DNA of 52,935 nucleotides from Succinivibrio dextrinosolvens DSM 3072 (lineage in GTDB: Bacteria; Pseudomonadota; Gammaproteobacteria; Enterobacterales; Succinivibrionaceae), in contig NZ_FUXX01000014.1 of NCBI RefSeq assembly GCF_900167015.1, positions 1 to 52,935 of the forward strand, in the 5' to 3' direction. Numbering within the stretch: the stretch's first letter is position 1; the number at the start of each line of letters is the position of its first letter. Positions 17,869 to 26,991 of this stretch are shown piece by piece. Under the pieces are notes generated by a model. That model saw only the letters and a list, made by a program, of their open reading frames with translations, was not told the origin of the DNA and searched no databases. A program made the translations under genes and the position numbers.

Positions 17869-19068
17869 CTAGCTTTCAAAGTAGATTGAGTAATTCTTTG
17901 AGCTTAGTTTTCTCTGAGTATTTGGAGACTCAAGAATAATAATATTGATTGCAGGTTTATTGAATATTCTGAAAGCTGAGGCTGTATTGATACGTGTACC
18001 AGGAGAAACAATAACCTTCTCCCTGCCAAGCTTATAAAGACCGTGAGTCATACCTTCGTTCAGAAGACCGACCAGTCTATCGATACCAGGCATAAAACCG
18101 CCATGAGTATGACCACACAAGGTCAGATCAGATAACTCCTGAAGTTCTACAGCAAACTTTGGACGATGAGACATGAAAACAGTTGGAACAGTGTTATCAA
18201 TACCTTCAAGAGCATCTTTGATGCTAGGCTCAGTCATATCGTAGTTTTCAGCAGTAGGGTCGGTGATTCCGCAAAGATTTATTACATTTTTCTGAGCATA
18301 ATTCTTGATGGAAATATTTTTATTCTCAAGGAACCTGATATTGCCCTTTTCAAAGTATGCAATCCACTTTTTGTAGTCAGAATAGTATTCATGATTACCA
18401 GGAACTGCGTATGTACCATACTTTGAATCCAGATCAAAAAGAATGTCTGTGATTTCCTTTAAATCAGCAACCTTACCATCAACAAAATCACCGGTAATTA
18501 AAACAAGATCCGGTTTATGTTCATTTACCCTATCAACAATATCTCTGATTTCACTCTTGGTAGTGATGCCATCAATATGAAGATCTGAAAGCTGAATAAT
18601 CTTAAGACCAGAATTCTCCTCAGAAAGCTTATCAACAGTAAATGAATAATTCTTGATAACGGGAGGAACAAAGCCGTTACTTACAGCAACAGCTGAAATG
18701 TAAAAGCTCAATGCAGTCATGAATAAACCAAGAATAACTGATTCTGGTTTAAACAGATTGAATGAAAGATTTCTTCTAATAATCTTGAACACAAAATTCA
18801 GGACTAATCTGATGCCGATTAGAATACATAAAACAGCCATAGCCCAGAATATATTAAGAACAATCATCACCATCCACTTTGGAATTCCAAAGTAAGCAGT
18901 TGTCATCTTAAAGAAGATATAAAGATAACCGTTTAACGCGCTTATTCCCAATAATACAAAGAAAAGCTTTCTAAAGATGAAAGAGTATTTCTGAATAGGC
19001 TTTAGAAACAGGTAATAAACGAAAACGAACTGTAAAATCGGGATAATAGAAAGAAGAAGAATGTTCAT
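17869..19068 (-). CDS. membrane-anchored metallophosphoesterase (YkuE/YaeI-like)
   Basis: A calcineurin-like phosphoesterase. The first 135 residues hold about four membrane segments, and the catalytic domain follows. Metal-ligand motifs in order are QLSDLHID (D-x-H), LITGDFVDG (GD), VPGNHEYY (GNHE), FMSHRP and CGHTHGG. Relatives include Bacillus YkuE and E. coli YaeI, whose lipid or cell-wall substrates are uncertain. The 399 residues fit the multi-membrane subfamily. No strong ribosome-binding site is visible. It is preceded by an unusual nested dyad about 170-220 nt upstream. Confidence 0.88.
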   Translation of the reverse strand: MNILLLSIIPILQFVFVYYLFLKPIQKYSFIFRKLFFVLLGISALNGYLYIFFKMTTAYFGIPKWMVMIVLNIFWAMAVLCILIGIRLVLNFVFKIIRRNLSFNLFKPESVILGLFMTALSFYISAVAVSNGFVPPVIKNYSFTVDKLSEENSGLKIIQLSDLHIDGITTKSEIRDIVDRVNEHKPDLVLITGDFVDGKVADLKEITDILFDLDSKYGTYAVPGNHEYYSDYKKWIAYFEKGNIRFLENKNISIKNYAQKNVINLCGITDPTAENYDMTEPSIKDALEGIDNTVPTVFMSHRPKFAVELQELSDLTLCGHTHGGFMPGIDRLVGLLNEGMTHGLYKLGREKVIVSPGTRINTASAFRIFNKPAINIIILESPNTQRKLSSKNYSIYFES

Positions 19069-19236
19069 ATAAATTTTGTTTGTTCTTGTTATTTATATTG
19101 GTTTAATGATTCTGTATTTTATTACCCCAGAATTATATAAGACTTATTTTTTCTATAAAAGAAAAAAGGAACCAGTATGTTGAAATTTACCAGAAAACAA
19201 GCCTTTTCCTAATCATAAAAAATAATTCGATTGGTA

Positions 19237-19286
19237 ATCAAACACTAAATCAAACGTAAAATTTTGCGTTTGATTTTTCGTTTGAT
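19237..19286. repeat. nested inverted repeat of four ATCAAAC units
   Basis: ATCAAAC occurs at 19237-19243 and 19249-19255. Its reverse complement GTTTGAT occurs at 19268-19274 and 19280-19286. The 12-nt spacing is the same on both arms, and the whole 50-nt array is exactly symmetric about 19261.5. It could be an operator array for a dimeric regulator or a long hairpin. Confidence 0.75.
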
Positions 19287-19315
19287 CAGAAGACGCAAAA
19301 TATAAACATTTTATA

Positions 19316-19360
19316 ACAAAAAAGGCTTCTGCCCATGTAAAAACAGAGAGCAGAAGCCTT
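19316..19360 (-). terminator. rho-independent terminator after DUF945 gene
   Basis: An 11-bp perfect stem AAGGCTTCTGC / GCAGAAGCCTT; on the minus strand it is followed by TTTTTTG. Confidence 0.9.
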
Positions 19361-19404
19361 AATGTAGAAAGATCTGGTTCAATTATTGAACCTTATTCTG
19401 CATA

Positions 19405-20553
19405 TTACATGAATGGCTTGCCGTTAACCATTAAACGACCGTTTTCAATTGAAATAGCTGACTCATAGGAACCATCCTCTCCTTCAACAAAAAACTGTTC
19501 AGCATTCTTGTTAGAATCAGACTTAACGGTCAGCATACCCTTTAAAGAATCCATTCCTTCCTCAAGATTCCATTCAAATTTGCCACTTGAAGTCAGATTG
19601 AACTGATCAACATTCTGAATTCCTGTAAAGAAAGCTACGATTTTACCAACCTTACCATTAAGCTTGTTTATGGCTAGAGAATTAACAGATTTGAAAAGCT
19701 CCTGATATGATTTATCTGTATCTGCACTCTGAGATAGCTGTTCAATTACATCAGTATTGAACTTTGAAACAGTTAAATCGATGTCATAATTCATCAGATA
19801 GCCAAATAAATCATCACCGGATAAGGTAACGTTCATATCAAAATCACCTTCTTTGGTCTGATTTACAGCCTTTGAAGTTAATTTCAGGTTATCGAACTTG
19901 TAAGGCATAGCCTCAAAGCCTTTAATGATAAGAGATGAATTACCAAAACTCTTGATATCAGTTATGCCCTGCATATTTCCTGACATTTCGATTTCTTTAA
20001 CAGAGAATGATTTGCCATCCTGCAGATTCTTGATATTCAGATGGGAAACAACATCTTCATCTGAGTTGATATCGATATTAAGAGCAGAATCCAGAGCTCC
20101 CTTGGTGTTATCAAGATAATCAGCCTTTAGAGCACCGTGAGCTTTGATCTTTGAGGAGAATACAGATGAATCAAACTCAAGATCTGCCTTTACAGTATTT
20201 GGAGCGAATTTGATAGAATCATTCTTAGCAATCATCTCTTCAAATTTGGCAGTATCAATTACAGTATTTGCTGAGCCAAAGCCCTTATTGATTGTGAATG
20301 GAATATTTAAGGTCTCATCCTCGAAAGCAATAGTGAAATTACCCTTTTCTGAAAAGAATGAGTCATCATCAACCTTGCAGCTGACCTTTGCGCCAGGAAG
20401 ATACTGATTGATCTGTTTAGTTATAGTTTCATTATTTTCAATACCATTCAGGTATTCGTTGATCTTAACACCAGTGTAATAAACACCACCAACATAAACA
20501 GCAGATGCAAGAACAACTGCGCCGGCACCAAATAATACTGATTTTTTTGCCAT
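19405..20553 (-). CDS. DUF945 family protein (YdgA-like), copy 1
   Basis: An inner-membrane-anchored, mostly periplasmic beta-rich protein of the DUF945/YdgA type, function unknown. The N-terminal MAKKSVLFGAGAVVLASAVY is a signal anchor. I chose the ATG at 20553 because it is preceded by GAGG at 12 nt and starts exactly at the signal anchor. A more upstream ATG at 20631 would add 26 residues with no family resemblance and would run into the intergenic terminator region. The product has 382 residues. It lies downstream of a related gene, with a terminator between them. Confidence 0.78.
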   Translation of the reverse strand: MAKKSVLFGAGAVVLASAVYVGGVYYTGVKINEYLNGIENNETITKQINQYLPGAKVSCKVDDDSFFSEKGNFTIAFEDETLNIPFTINKGFGSANTVIDTAKFEEMIAKNDSIKFAPNTVKADLEFDSSVFSSKIKAHGALKADYLDNTKGALDSALNIDINSDEDVVSHLNIKNLQDGKSFSVKEIEMSGNMQGITDIKSFGNSSLIIKGFEAMPYKFDNLKLTSKAVNQTKEGDFDMNVTLSGDDLFGYLMNYDIDLTVSKFNTDVIEQLSQSADTDKSYQELFKSVNSLAINKLNGKVGKIVAFFTGIQNVDQFNLTSSGKFEWNLEEGMDSLKGMLTVKSDSNKNAEQFFVEGEDGSYESAISIENGRLMVNGKPFM

Positions 20554-20601
20554 AAAATAGTTTAGCCTCAAAAAAATACCCGCAATTGCGGATTTATAAT
20601 A

Positions 20602-20626
20602 AAATCTCGGAGAGATTCCGAGATTT
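20602..20626 (-). terminator. terminator between the two DUF945 genes
   Basis: A 10-bp perfect stem AAATCTCGGA / TCCGAGATTT with a 5-nt loop; the minus-strand continuation is TATTATAAAT. A separate 10-nt palindrome CGCAATTGCG lies at 20581-20590. Confidence 0.75.
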
Positions 20627-20703
20627 AACAACCTTTTGCTTATATCTGAATTAGCAGAACGTTAATAGTAAATAAAGATTGGGAAGATCATATCCCTTTT
20701 CTG

Positions 20704-21999
20704 CTATCTAATCATCTTGAAAATATTAGAATTTTTAATCTTGTCATCCAATTTGTTTAATTCCTTATCAAGTTTTTCCGTCTTGATATTAAGTTTGTCC
20801 TCTAGCTTGATTTTTTCAATCAGGCCATTGATTGCAGAGTTCTTAAGAAAATCTGAAGACAAGGCAAAATCACCTAACTGATACTGTCCGTTTTTAATAA
20901 CCAGATCAGTTCCATAATAGCCATTGCCCTGATCTTTAAGCAGGAAGCCAAGACCTTTTAAAGTTCTGGTACCGAGGTGCAGAACGCCGTTTAAACTCTG
21001 AGGTATGGTTGCATACTGGAATTTAAAGCTACCGTTTGACTGGAATGGAATATCAGCAGAATTCTCCGATAAAAGTCGCTTTGCAAAGTTTCTTGATAGG
21101 CTGAAATTGAATTTATCGATTTTAGCTTCAGTAAGATCAGACAGAATAATGTCTAAAGCTTCATCAGATTCTTTTTTCTTGTACTTATCGGTTGAAAGTA
21201 TCTTATCAAGATTAAATGAGGAGAATGTTCCCTCAAAATCAAAGCTGCTCAAGTGCTCAGTTACGCCTTTGCCCTGAGAATTTACATACAGCTTAAAGAT
21301 TCCGTTTTCATATTCAAAGGTTCTGTATTCACCATCAAGAGTATTCAGCACATACTTATCAAGATTCAGATTCTTTCCGCTGAATTTTCCCTTTCCTAAA
21401 GAGGTAATAGAGGTAAGTCCCTCGATATTACCCTTGTAATTAAAGCTGTCACATGAGAAAAGAGCTGGGTTCTTAAAGTTCTGAACATCTAGGGTAGCTT
21501 CAGGATTAAAGGAAGAATCGACGTTGGCTACAAGCTTTAATGCAAAATCCTTATAACGGTTCTTCTGGTATTTTGATGAAAGATCAGTAGTTGCTACTCC
21601 CTTTAAAGACAGCACATTAACATCAGCCTCAAAATCACCTTTAGAGGTCTTGGTATCAAAGGTTGATGGCAGCACAATGTTCTTACGTGAAAGGTTTGCA
21701 ACAAGCTCATCTAGCTTCATCTTTACATTAGCATGAAGGAACCCAGAGTAAATTGCTGTAGGACAGACTGATTTGCCAAAGACAGGAGAGTCAATTATAT
21801 AATCGCCTTCACGATTATACAGACCAGATGATTTGGAAACGTAGCTTAGTTTTGTACCTTTTAGAAGTTCTGAATCCGAAGATTCAATGAACTGCTGAGA
21901 ATTTACAAGATTAGATTCGATAAGATAGCCTGTTATATAGCAGATTCCTACATATACGAAACAGACAAGAACCAAAAGAAAAACAATAAATTTCTTCAT
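20704..21999 (-). CDS. DUF945-like membrane-anchored periplasmic protein, copy 2
   Basis: A 431-residue protein with an N-terminal anchor (FIVFLLVLVCFVYVGICYIT, about 4-23) and a long beta-rich exported part, ending in a charged helix (about 385-431). The pattern matches the downstream gene: an early 'SGLYNREGDYII' strand, then a series of 'S..DFEADVNV' strands. I therefore read it as a diverged paralogue. AGGTGGA lies before the ATG. Function unknown. Relatives are sometimes annotated YdgA. Confidence 0.7.
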   Translation of the reverse strand: MKKFIVFLLVLVCFVYVGICYITGYLIESNLVNSQQFIESSDSELLKGTKLSYVSKSSGLYNREGDYIIDSPVFGKSVCPTAIYSGFLHANVKMKLDELVANLSRKNIVLPSTFDTKTSKGDFEADVNVLSLKGVATTDLSSKYQKNRYKDFALKLVANVDSSFNPEATLDVQNFKNPALFSCDSFNYKGNIEGLTSITSLGKGKFSGKNLNLDKYVLNTLDGEYRTFEYENGIFKLYVNSQGKGVTEHLSSFDFEGTFSSFNLDKILSTDKYKKKESDEALDIILSDLTEAKIDKFNFSLSRNFAKRLLSENSADIPFQSNGSFKFQYATIPQSLNGVLHLGTRTLKGLGFLLKDQGNGYYGTDLVIKNGQYQLGDFALSSDFLKNSAINGLIEKIKLEDKLNIKTEKLDKELNKLDDKIKNSNIFKMIR

Positions 22000-22151
22000 A
22001 ATCCACCTCCGATCAGCTTATTGAATGCTGATTTTGGAAAACCTTATGTTTGAAAAATCTGTAATCCTTTCTGATTATATTCCTTACCTCTTGATAAAAA
22101 AAAGAATTCTCTCAAATTAACAGAAAAAAGATAATATCAATTTTGCAGATC

Positions 22152-22192
22152 TAAAAAAGCAGGAGATTACACATCAAAAGTGAAATCTCCTG
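22152..22192 (-). terminator. rho-independent terminator of abgT-pepT
   Basis: A 9-bp outer stem CAGGAGATT / AATCTCCTG with a short inner CAC/GTG stem; on the minus strand it is followed by CTTTTTTAG. Confidence 0.92.
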
Positions 22193-22213
22193 TTAGTCTC
22201 TTTCAACTTAATT

Positions 22214-23443
22214 TTATTTTCTGCATGAAAGCTCAATAAGCTTTAAGGTAACCTCACATGATTTTTTAAAGGAGGTTAATGGCAGAAACTCACAGTTGCT
22301 GTGGAAATTAAAGGCACCAGTGAAATAGTTTGGAGTAACAATTCCCCTGGTAGACAGCTGAGAGCCATCAGTACCGCCACGCATTGCGTAGGTGACACTC
22401 TTTATCCCAAGCTCGGACAGAGCCTGATAAAGCATGGCTACAGGAGGGTCTTCGCGCTTTACGTTATTGGCGATGTTCTCATAGGTATCAGAAAGTTCAA
22501 CAGATATCTCAGCCTTTGGATAACGCTTTTTAAGCATCTCAACAGCATCCAGCACATACTGTTTGCGCCACTCATATAGCTTTTTGTCATGATCACGTAT
22601 CAGCATGGTCAAATCACAGTAAAGAGGATCAGCATGCATACCGCTAAACCACCAGTAGCCCTCCTTGCCCTCTGTATGCTCTGGAGTCTGAGCTCTGTCA
22701 AACATTGAGATCAGATCATGAGCAACAATGATAGGATTAACAAGTACATTCTTAGCTGACATAGGATGAGCGCTTACACCTTTGATTCTGAACTTAACAG
22801 TACCTGCATTGAAGGTCTCATATACAACCTGTCCAACACCAGAACAGTCAATGGTATACGCAAAATCCACCTTGAACTTTTCCAGATCCATGCACTTTGA
22901 GCCAAGAAGCCCGATTTCCTCATCAGGGACAAAAGCTATTTTAAGCTCAGGATGTTTTCTGGACGGATCATTTTTTAAGACCTCAAGCATGGTCATGATG
23001 TTGGCAATTGCAGACTTATCATCCGCTCCCAAAACAGATGTACCATCTGAGAAGATAATGTCCTCACCGATAAAATCCTGAAGTTCAGGATGCTCTGAGA
23101 GTTTCATGATGATGTTCTTCTCTTTGTTAAGAACAACATCTCCTCCCTCATAATGAATAATCTGAGGATGAATCTCTGGACTTAGAGCAACATCAACTGT
23201 ATCAAGATGTGCTAAAAAGCCAACCACAGGACCATTACAGTTTCCCTTTAAGGTTGCATAGACACAGCTGTGTTCATCTACGCTGACATCTGTTAGCCCT
23301 AGCTCACGAAGTTCATCTGCAAGCATATTGGCAAGTACAGTCTGCCCCTTTGAAGTTGGGACAGTCTTTACAGTCGCATCTGACTGGGATGCAACTGCAA
23401 CGTAGCGGTAGAATCTGTCTGTAAGACATTTAATCAGATCCAT
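22214..23443 (-). CDS. pepT: peptidase T (tripeptide aminopeptidase, M20 family)
   Basis: A cytoplasmic di-zinc aminopeptidase that removes the N-terminal residue of tripeptides. Zinc and catalytic motifs in order are FLAHLDTVD (about residues 75-83), the bridging region TSVLGADDKSAIA (about 135-147), PDEEIGLLG (about 173-181) and YTIDCSGVG. Near the C-terminus lies MRGGTDGSQLSTRG. The 409 residues match E. coli PepT. AAGGAG supports the start. It lies 9 nt after the AbgT-family transporter gene, so the two are co-transcribed. Confidence 0.95.
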   Translation of the reverse strand: MDLIKCLTDRFYRYVAVASQSDATVKTVPTSKGQTVLANMLADELRELGLTDVSVDEHSCVYATLKGNCNGPVVGFLAHLDTVDVALSPEIHPQIIHYEGGDVVLNKEKNIIMKLSEHPELQDFIGEDIIFSDGTSVLGADDKSAIANIMTMLEVLKNDPSRKHPELKIAFVPDEEIGLLGSKCMDLEKFKVDFAYTIDCSGVGQVVYETFNAGTVKFRIKGVSAHPMSAKNVLVNPIIVAHDLISMFDRAQTPEHTEGKEGYWWFSGMHADPLYCDLTMLIRDHDKKLYEWRKQYVLDAVEMLKKRYPKAEISVELSDTYENIANNVKREDPPVAMLYQALSELGIKSVTYAMRGGTDGSQLSTRGIVTPNYFTGAFNFHSNCEFLPLTSFKKSCEVTLKLIELSCRK

Positions 23444-23452
23444 GAGTTCTCC

Positions 23453-25030
23453 TTAATGTCCCTGAGGGAACATGCTTGATGGATAGTCAAAACCGCTCTG
23501 GAATCCTAGAGGTATACCTATAAACCAGTACAGATACAGAACTATGGTTAAAACAATCATCAGTGCAAAGGTATATGGCAGCATCATGGAGCTTAAGGTA
23601 CCCACACCAGCCTTCTTGCAGTAACGCTGACAGTATGAAATCAGCAGAGGATAGAAAGCAAACATAGGGGTACATACGTTTACTGCTGAGTCAGATACTC
23701 TGAATGCAGCCTGAGTAAGCTCTGGAGAAATGCCAAGCATCATCAGCATTGGAACAAAGATGGTTGATAGAATAGCCCACTTTGAAGTTGCAGAAGTAAT
23801 CAGAAGGTTCAGACAGCCGGTCAGAATAATAATACCAAGCAGAGTAATACCAGATGGAAGTCCCATATTCTTTAGGAATTCTGCGCCGGAAATTGCCAGC
23901 AGTGAACCTATATTGGAGTGACCGAACACATACAGGAACTGACCTGCGAAGAAGCAGAATACAATGAAGGAAATCAGCATATTCATGATGTGTTCCATTG
24001 AGCGGATTACATCGTTTGCATTCTTGAAGGTTCCTGCAGCATAACCGTATACAATACCAGGCAGAGAGAAGAAGATAAACAGTAATGGAACAAGCCCCAT
24101 CATTACTGGAGCCTTAGGTGAGGTTAAGGTACCGTCAGGAGCTCTTAGCATTGAGTTCTCTGGATAGCACAGAATAAAAAGCAGAGCCAGAAGACCGATA
24201 ACAGTTGAGATAGCAAACTTGAAGGCATGATTCTCTTTTGCGCTTACTGGAGTTACTGCAAGATTCTTATCCTCTTTGATGTCAAGATCAAGAGGCATGG
24301 TACGCATCAGTCTTGGCTCGATAATCTTATCGGTTACATACCATACGGAAAGGATAACAAAGATAGTTCCGCCTAAAGCATAGAAATAGTTGCACAGAAC
24401 ATTCACTGAATAATCAGGATCAATTATATGAGATGCAGCTTCTGTAAAACTCTGCATTACAGGATCAATAATTGATGGAGTAAAGCTTGCTGTGAAACCG
24501 CCTGCAAGACCTGCAAACGAGCAGGCAATACCAGCTAATGGATGACGTCCGCAGGAGTAGAACATCAGAGCGGATACAGGCATCAGAATGGTATAGGCAC
24601 TGTCTGAAACAAGATGGCAGACAATGGAAATAAAGATAACAGTTGGAGTCAGAATCTTTCTTGGGGTAACTGACAGAAACTTTTTAATCAGAACATTAAC
24701 AAAGCCTGAACCTTCAGCAATACCGATACCCAAGGTTGCAACTATAGTAATGCCTAAAGGAGGGAATCCCATGAAGTTCTTGACGGAATTAACGATCAGA
24801 TCAAGTACATTGGCAGGTGCCAGCATATTTAAAATCTGAATCTTTTCCTTGGTTGTCGGATGAATGTAGTCAAAATCCACAAATGATAGAAGAGATGAAA
24901 TAATCATCGTCACAATAAGAGCATAAATAAACAGCATGGTAATGTGAGGAAGCTTATTTCCCAGACTTTCGATAAGGTTCAGAAACCTGTTAAACAGATT
25001 AGGTTGAGAATTATTTTGAATATCAGTCAT
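23453..25030 (-). CDS. AbgT family transporter, paired with pepT
   Basis: An inner-membrane protein of 525 residues with at least 11 hydrophobic segments. AbgT-family features include SDSAYTILMPVSALMFY, AGLAGGFTASFTPSIIDP and the C-terminal SDSAVNVCTPMFAFYPLL. E. coli AbgT imports p-aminobenzoyl-glutamate, which the M20 peptidase AbgAB then cleaves. Other members export sulfonamides. Here the partner is PepT, also an M20 peptidase, so import of a small peptide or aminoacyl conjugate is a reasonable inference. No strong ribosome-binding site precedes the ATG. Confidence 0.9.
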   Translation of the reverse strand: MTDIQNNSQPNLFNRFLNLIESLGNKLPHITMLFIYALIVTMIISSLLSFVDFDYIHPTTKEKIQILNMLAPANVLDLIVNSVKNFMGFPPLGITIVATLGIGIAEGSGFVNVLIKKFLSVTPRKILTPTVIFISIVCHLVSDSAYTILMPVSALMFYSCGRHPLAGIACSFAGLAGGFTASFTPSIIDPVMQSFTEAASHIIDPDYSVNVLCNYFYALGGTIFVILSVWYVTDKIIEPRLMRTMPLDLDIKEDKNLAVTPVSAKENHAFKFAISTVIGLLALLFILCYPENSMLRAPDGTLTSPKAPVMMGLVPLLFIFFSLPGIVYGYAAGTFKNANDVIRSMEHIMNMLISFIVFCFFAGQFLYVFGHSNIGSLLAISGAEFLKNMGLPSGITLLGIIILTGCLNLLITSATSKWAILSTIFVPMLMMLGISPELTQAAFRVSDSAVNVCTPMFAFYPLLISYCQRYCKKAGVGTLSSMMLPYTFALMIVLTIVLYLYWFIGIPLGFQSGFDYPSSMFPQGH

Positions 25031-25100
25031 TATTCTACAGTGCAGAAAGAATTCTTCTCTGAACTGTCTCCTTATATTTTATTGTCAAGCTTTACCAAAA

Positions 25101-25135
25101 CAAATGATACAAATAACAACAAATGTATTCATTTG
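25101..25135 (-). promoter_or_regulatory. candidate operator upstream of abgT-pepT
   Basis: A perfect dyad CAAATG-N4-CATTTG plus an upstream half-site, 70-105 nt before the abgT start. The position fits a regulator site, but none is known to me with this sequence. Confidence 0.35.
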
Positions 25136-25312
25136 GATATTCTGTATTAGCAACTATTTGAATTAAAAACTAATACACTTTTATTATACACCTCTGATTT
25201 TTGTTCTTTATAACAACACCGAATTTGTGCGGTTTTATTTTATTTTTTCAGACTGGTGCAAGAATTGGTTAAAAATGATCTGATAGAATTGGAAAATTTT
25301 AAGAAAAAAAAG

Positions 25313-25330
25313 TCAGAGATTATACTCTGA
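25313..25330 (-). terminator. rho-independent terminator of eno
   Basis: A TCAGAG / CTCTGA stem, 6-nt loop, followed on the minus strand by CTTTTTTTTC. Confidence 0.8.
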
Positions 25331-25439
25331 CAAAAAAAATGGAACCGAAGATATACACTGTAACTAGTTCAAAACACGGATTTTTGAACCATTCTAAGGC
25401 ACCGAGAGGATACCCGATGCCCTAAGACCGAAGCCAGAA

Positions 25440-26756
<1,317 letters not shown>

Positions 26757-26785
26757 TTAGAAATAACATTTATTTGAACAGGATC

Positions 26786-26814
26786 ATTGTATAGAAACAG
26801 TAAGCCTAATGCAA
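26786..26814 (-). promoter_or_regulatory. sigma-70-like promoter of eno
   Basis: Minus strand: -35 TTGCAT (26809-26814), 17-nt spacer, -10 TACAAT (26786-26791). The predicted leader is about 40 nt. Confidence 0.65.
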
Positions 26815-26834
26815 CTAAAATTAGTTGCAACTAA
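26811..26834. promoter_or_regulatory. palindrome overlapping the eno -35 box
   Basis: Three alternating half-sites, GCAACTAA (26811-26818), TTAGTTGC (26821-26828) and GCAACTAA again. The last two form a perfect 14-nt palindrome TTAGTTGCAACTAA (26821-26834). The position suggests a repressor site. Confidence 0.5.
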
Positions 26835-26935
26835 CAGAATTGATATTTTTTTTCTAAAAAAGTGCATGTTAGATAATTTAGACTTGAAAGAAATACAAAT
26901 AGACTCTTTATTTTCTATACAAAAAACATTCAAAG

Positions 26936-26965
26936 AAAAGGGCAGATCATTAGATCTGCCCTTTT
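26936..26965 (-). terminator. rho-independent terminator of fimV
   Basis: A 13-bp perfect stem AAAAGGGCAGATC / GATCTGCCCTTTT with a 4-nt loop. Confidence 0.92.
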
Positions 26966-26991
26966 CTTATGAACCACGTTTCGTTCTATTT

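Larger units (their letters stand above)
19069..19404. other. 336-nt intergenic region with nested dyad and terminator
   Basis: AT-rich spacer between the end of the first DUF945 gene and the metallophosphoesterase start. It holds a terminator (19316-19360) and a four-copy ATCAAAC dyad (19237-19286). No coding potential was seen. Confidence 0.6.
25031..25439. other. 409-nt region upstream of abgT, downstream of enolase
   Basis: AT-rich. It contains the enolase terminator (25313-25330), a 16-nt dyad CAAATG-TATT-CATTTG (25120-25135) with an extra CAAATG half-site at 25101-25106, and a TTGACA hexamer (minus strand, 25083-25088) without a convincing -10. A 7-bp hairpin GCCAGAA/TTCTGGC overlaps the enolase stop. 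No gene seen. Confidence 0.5.

Noticed and set aside
20554-20631. Upstream start for the first DUF945 gene adding 26 residues
   Set aside because: The extra residues include intergenic terminator sequence; the ATG at 20553 starts at the signal anchor with GAGG upstream.
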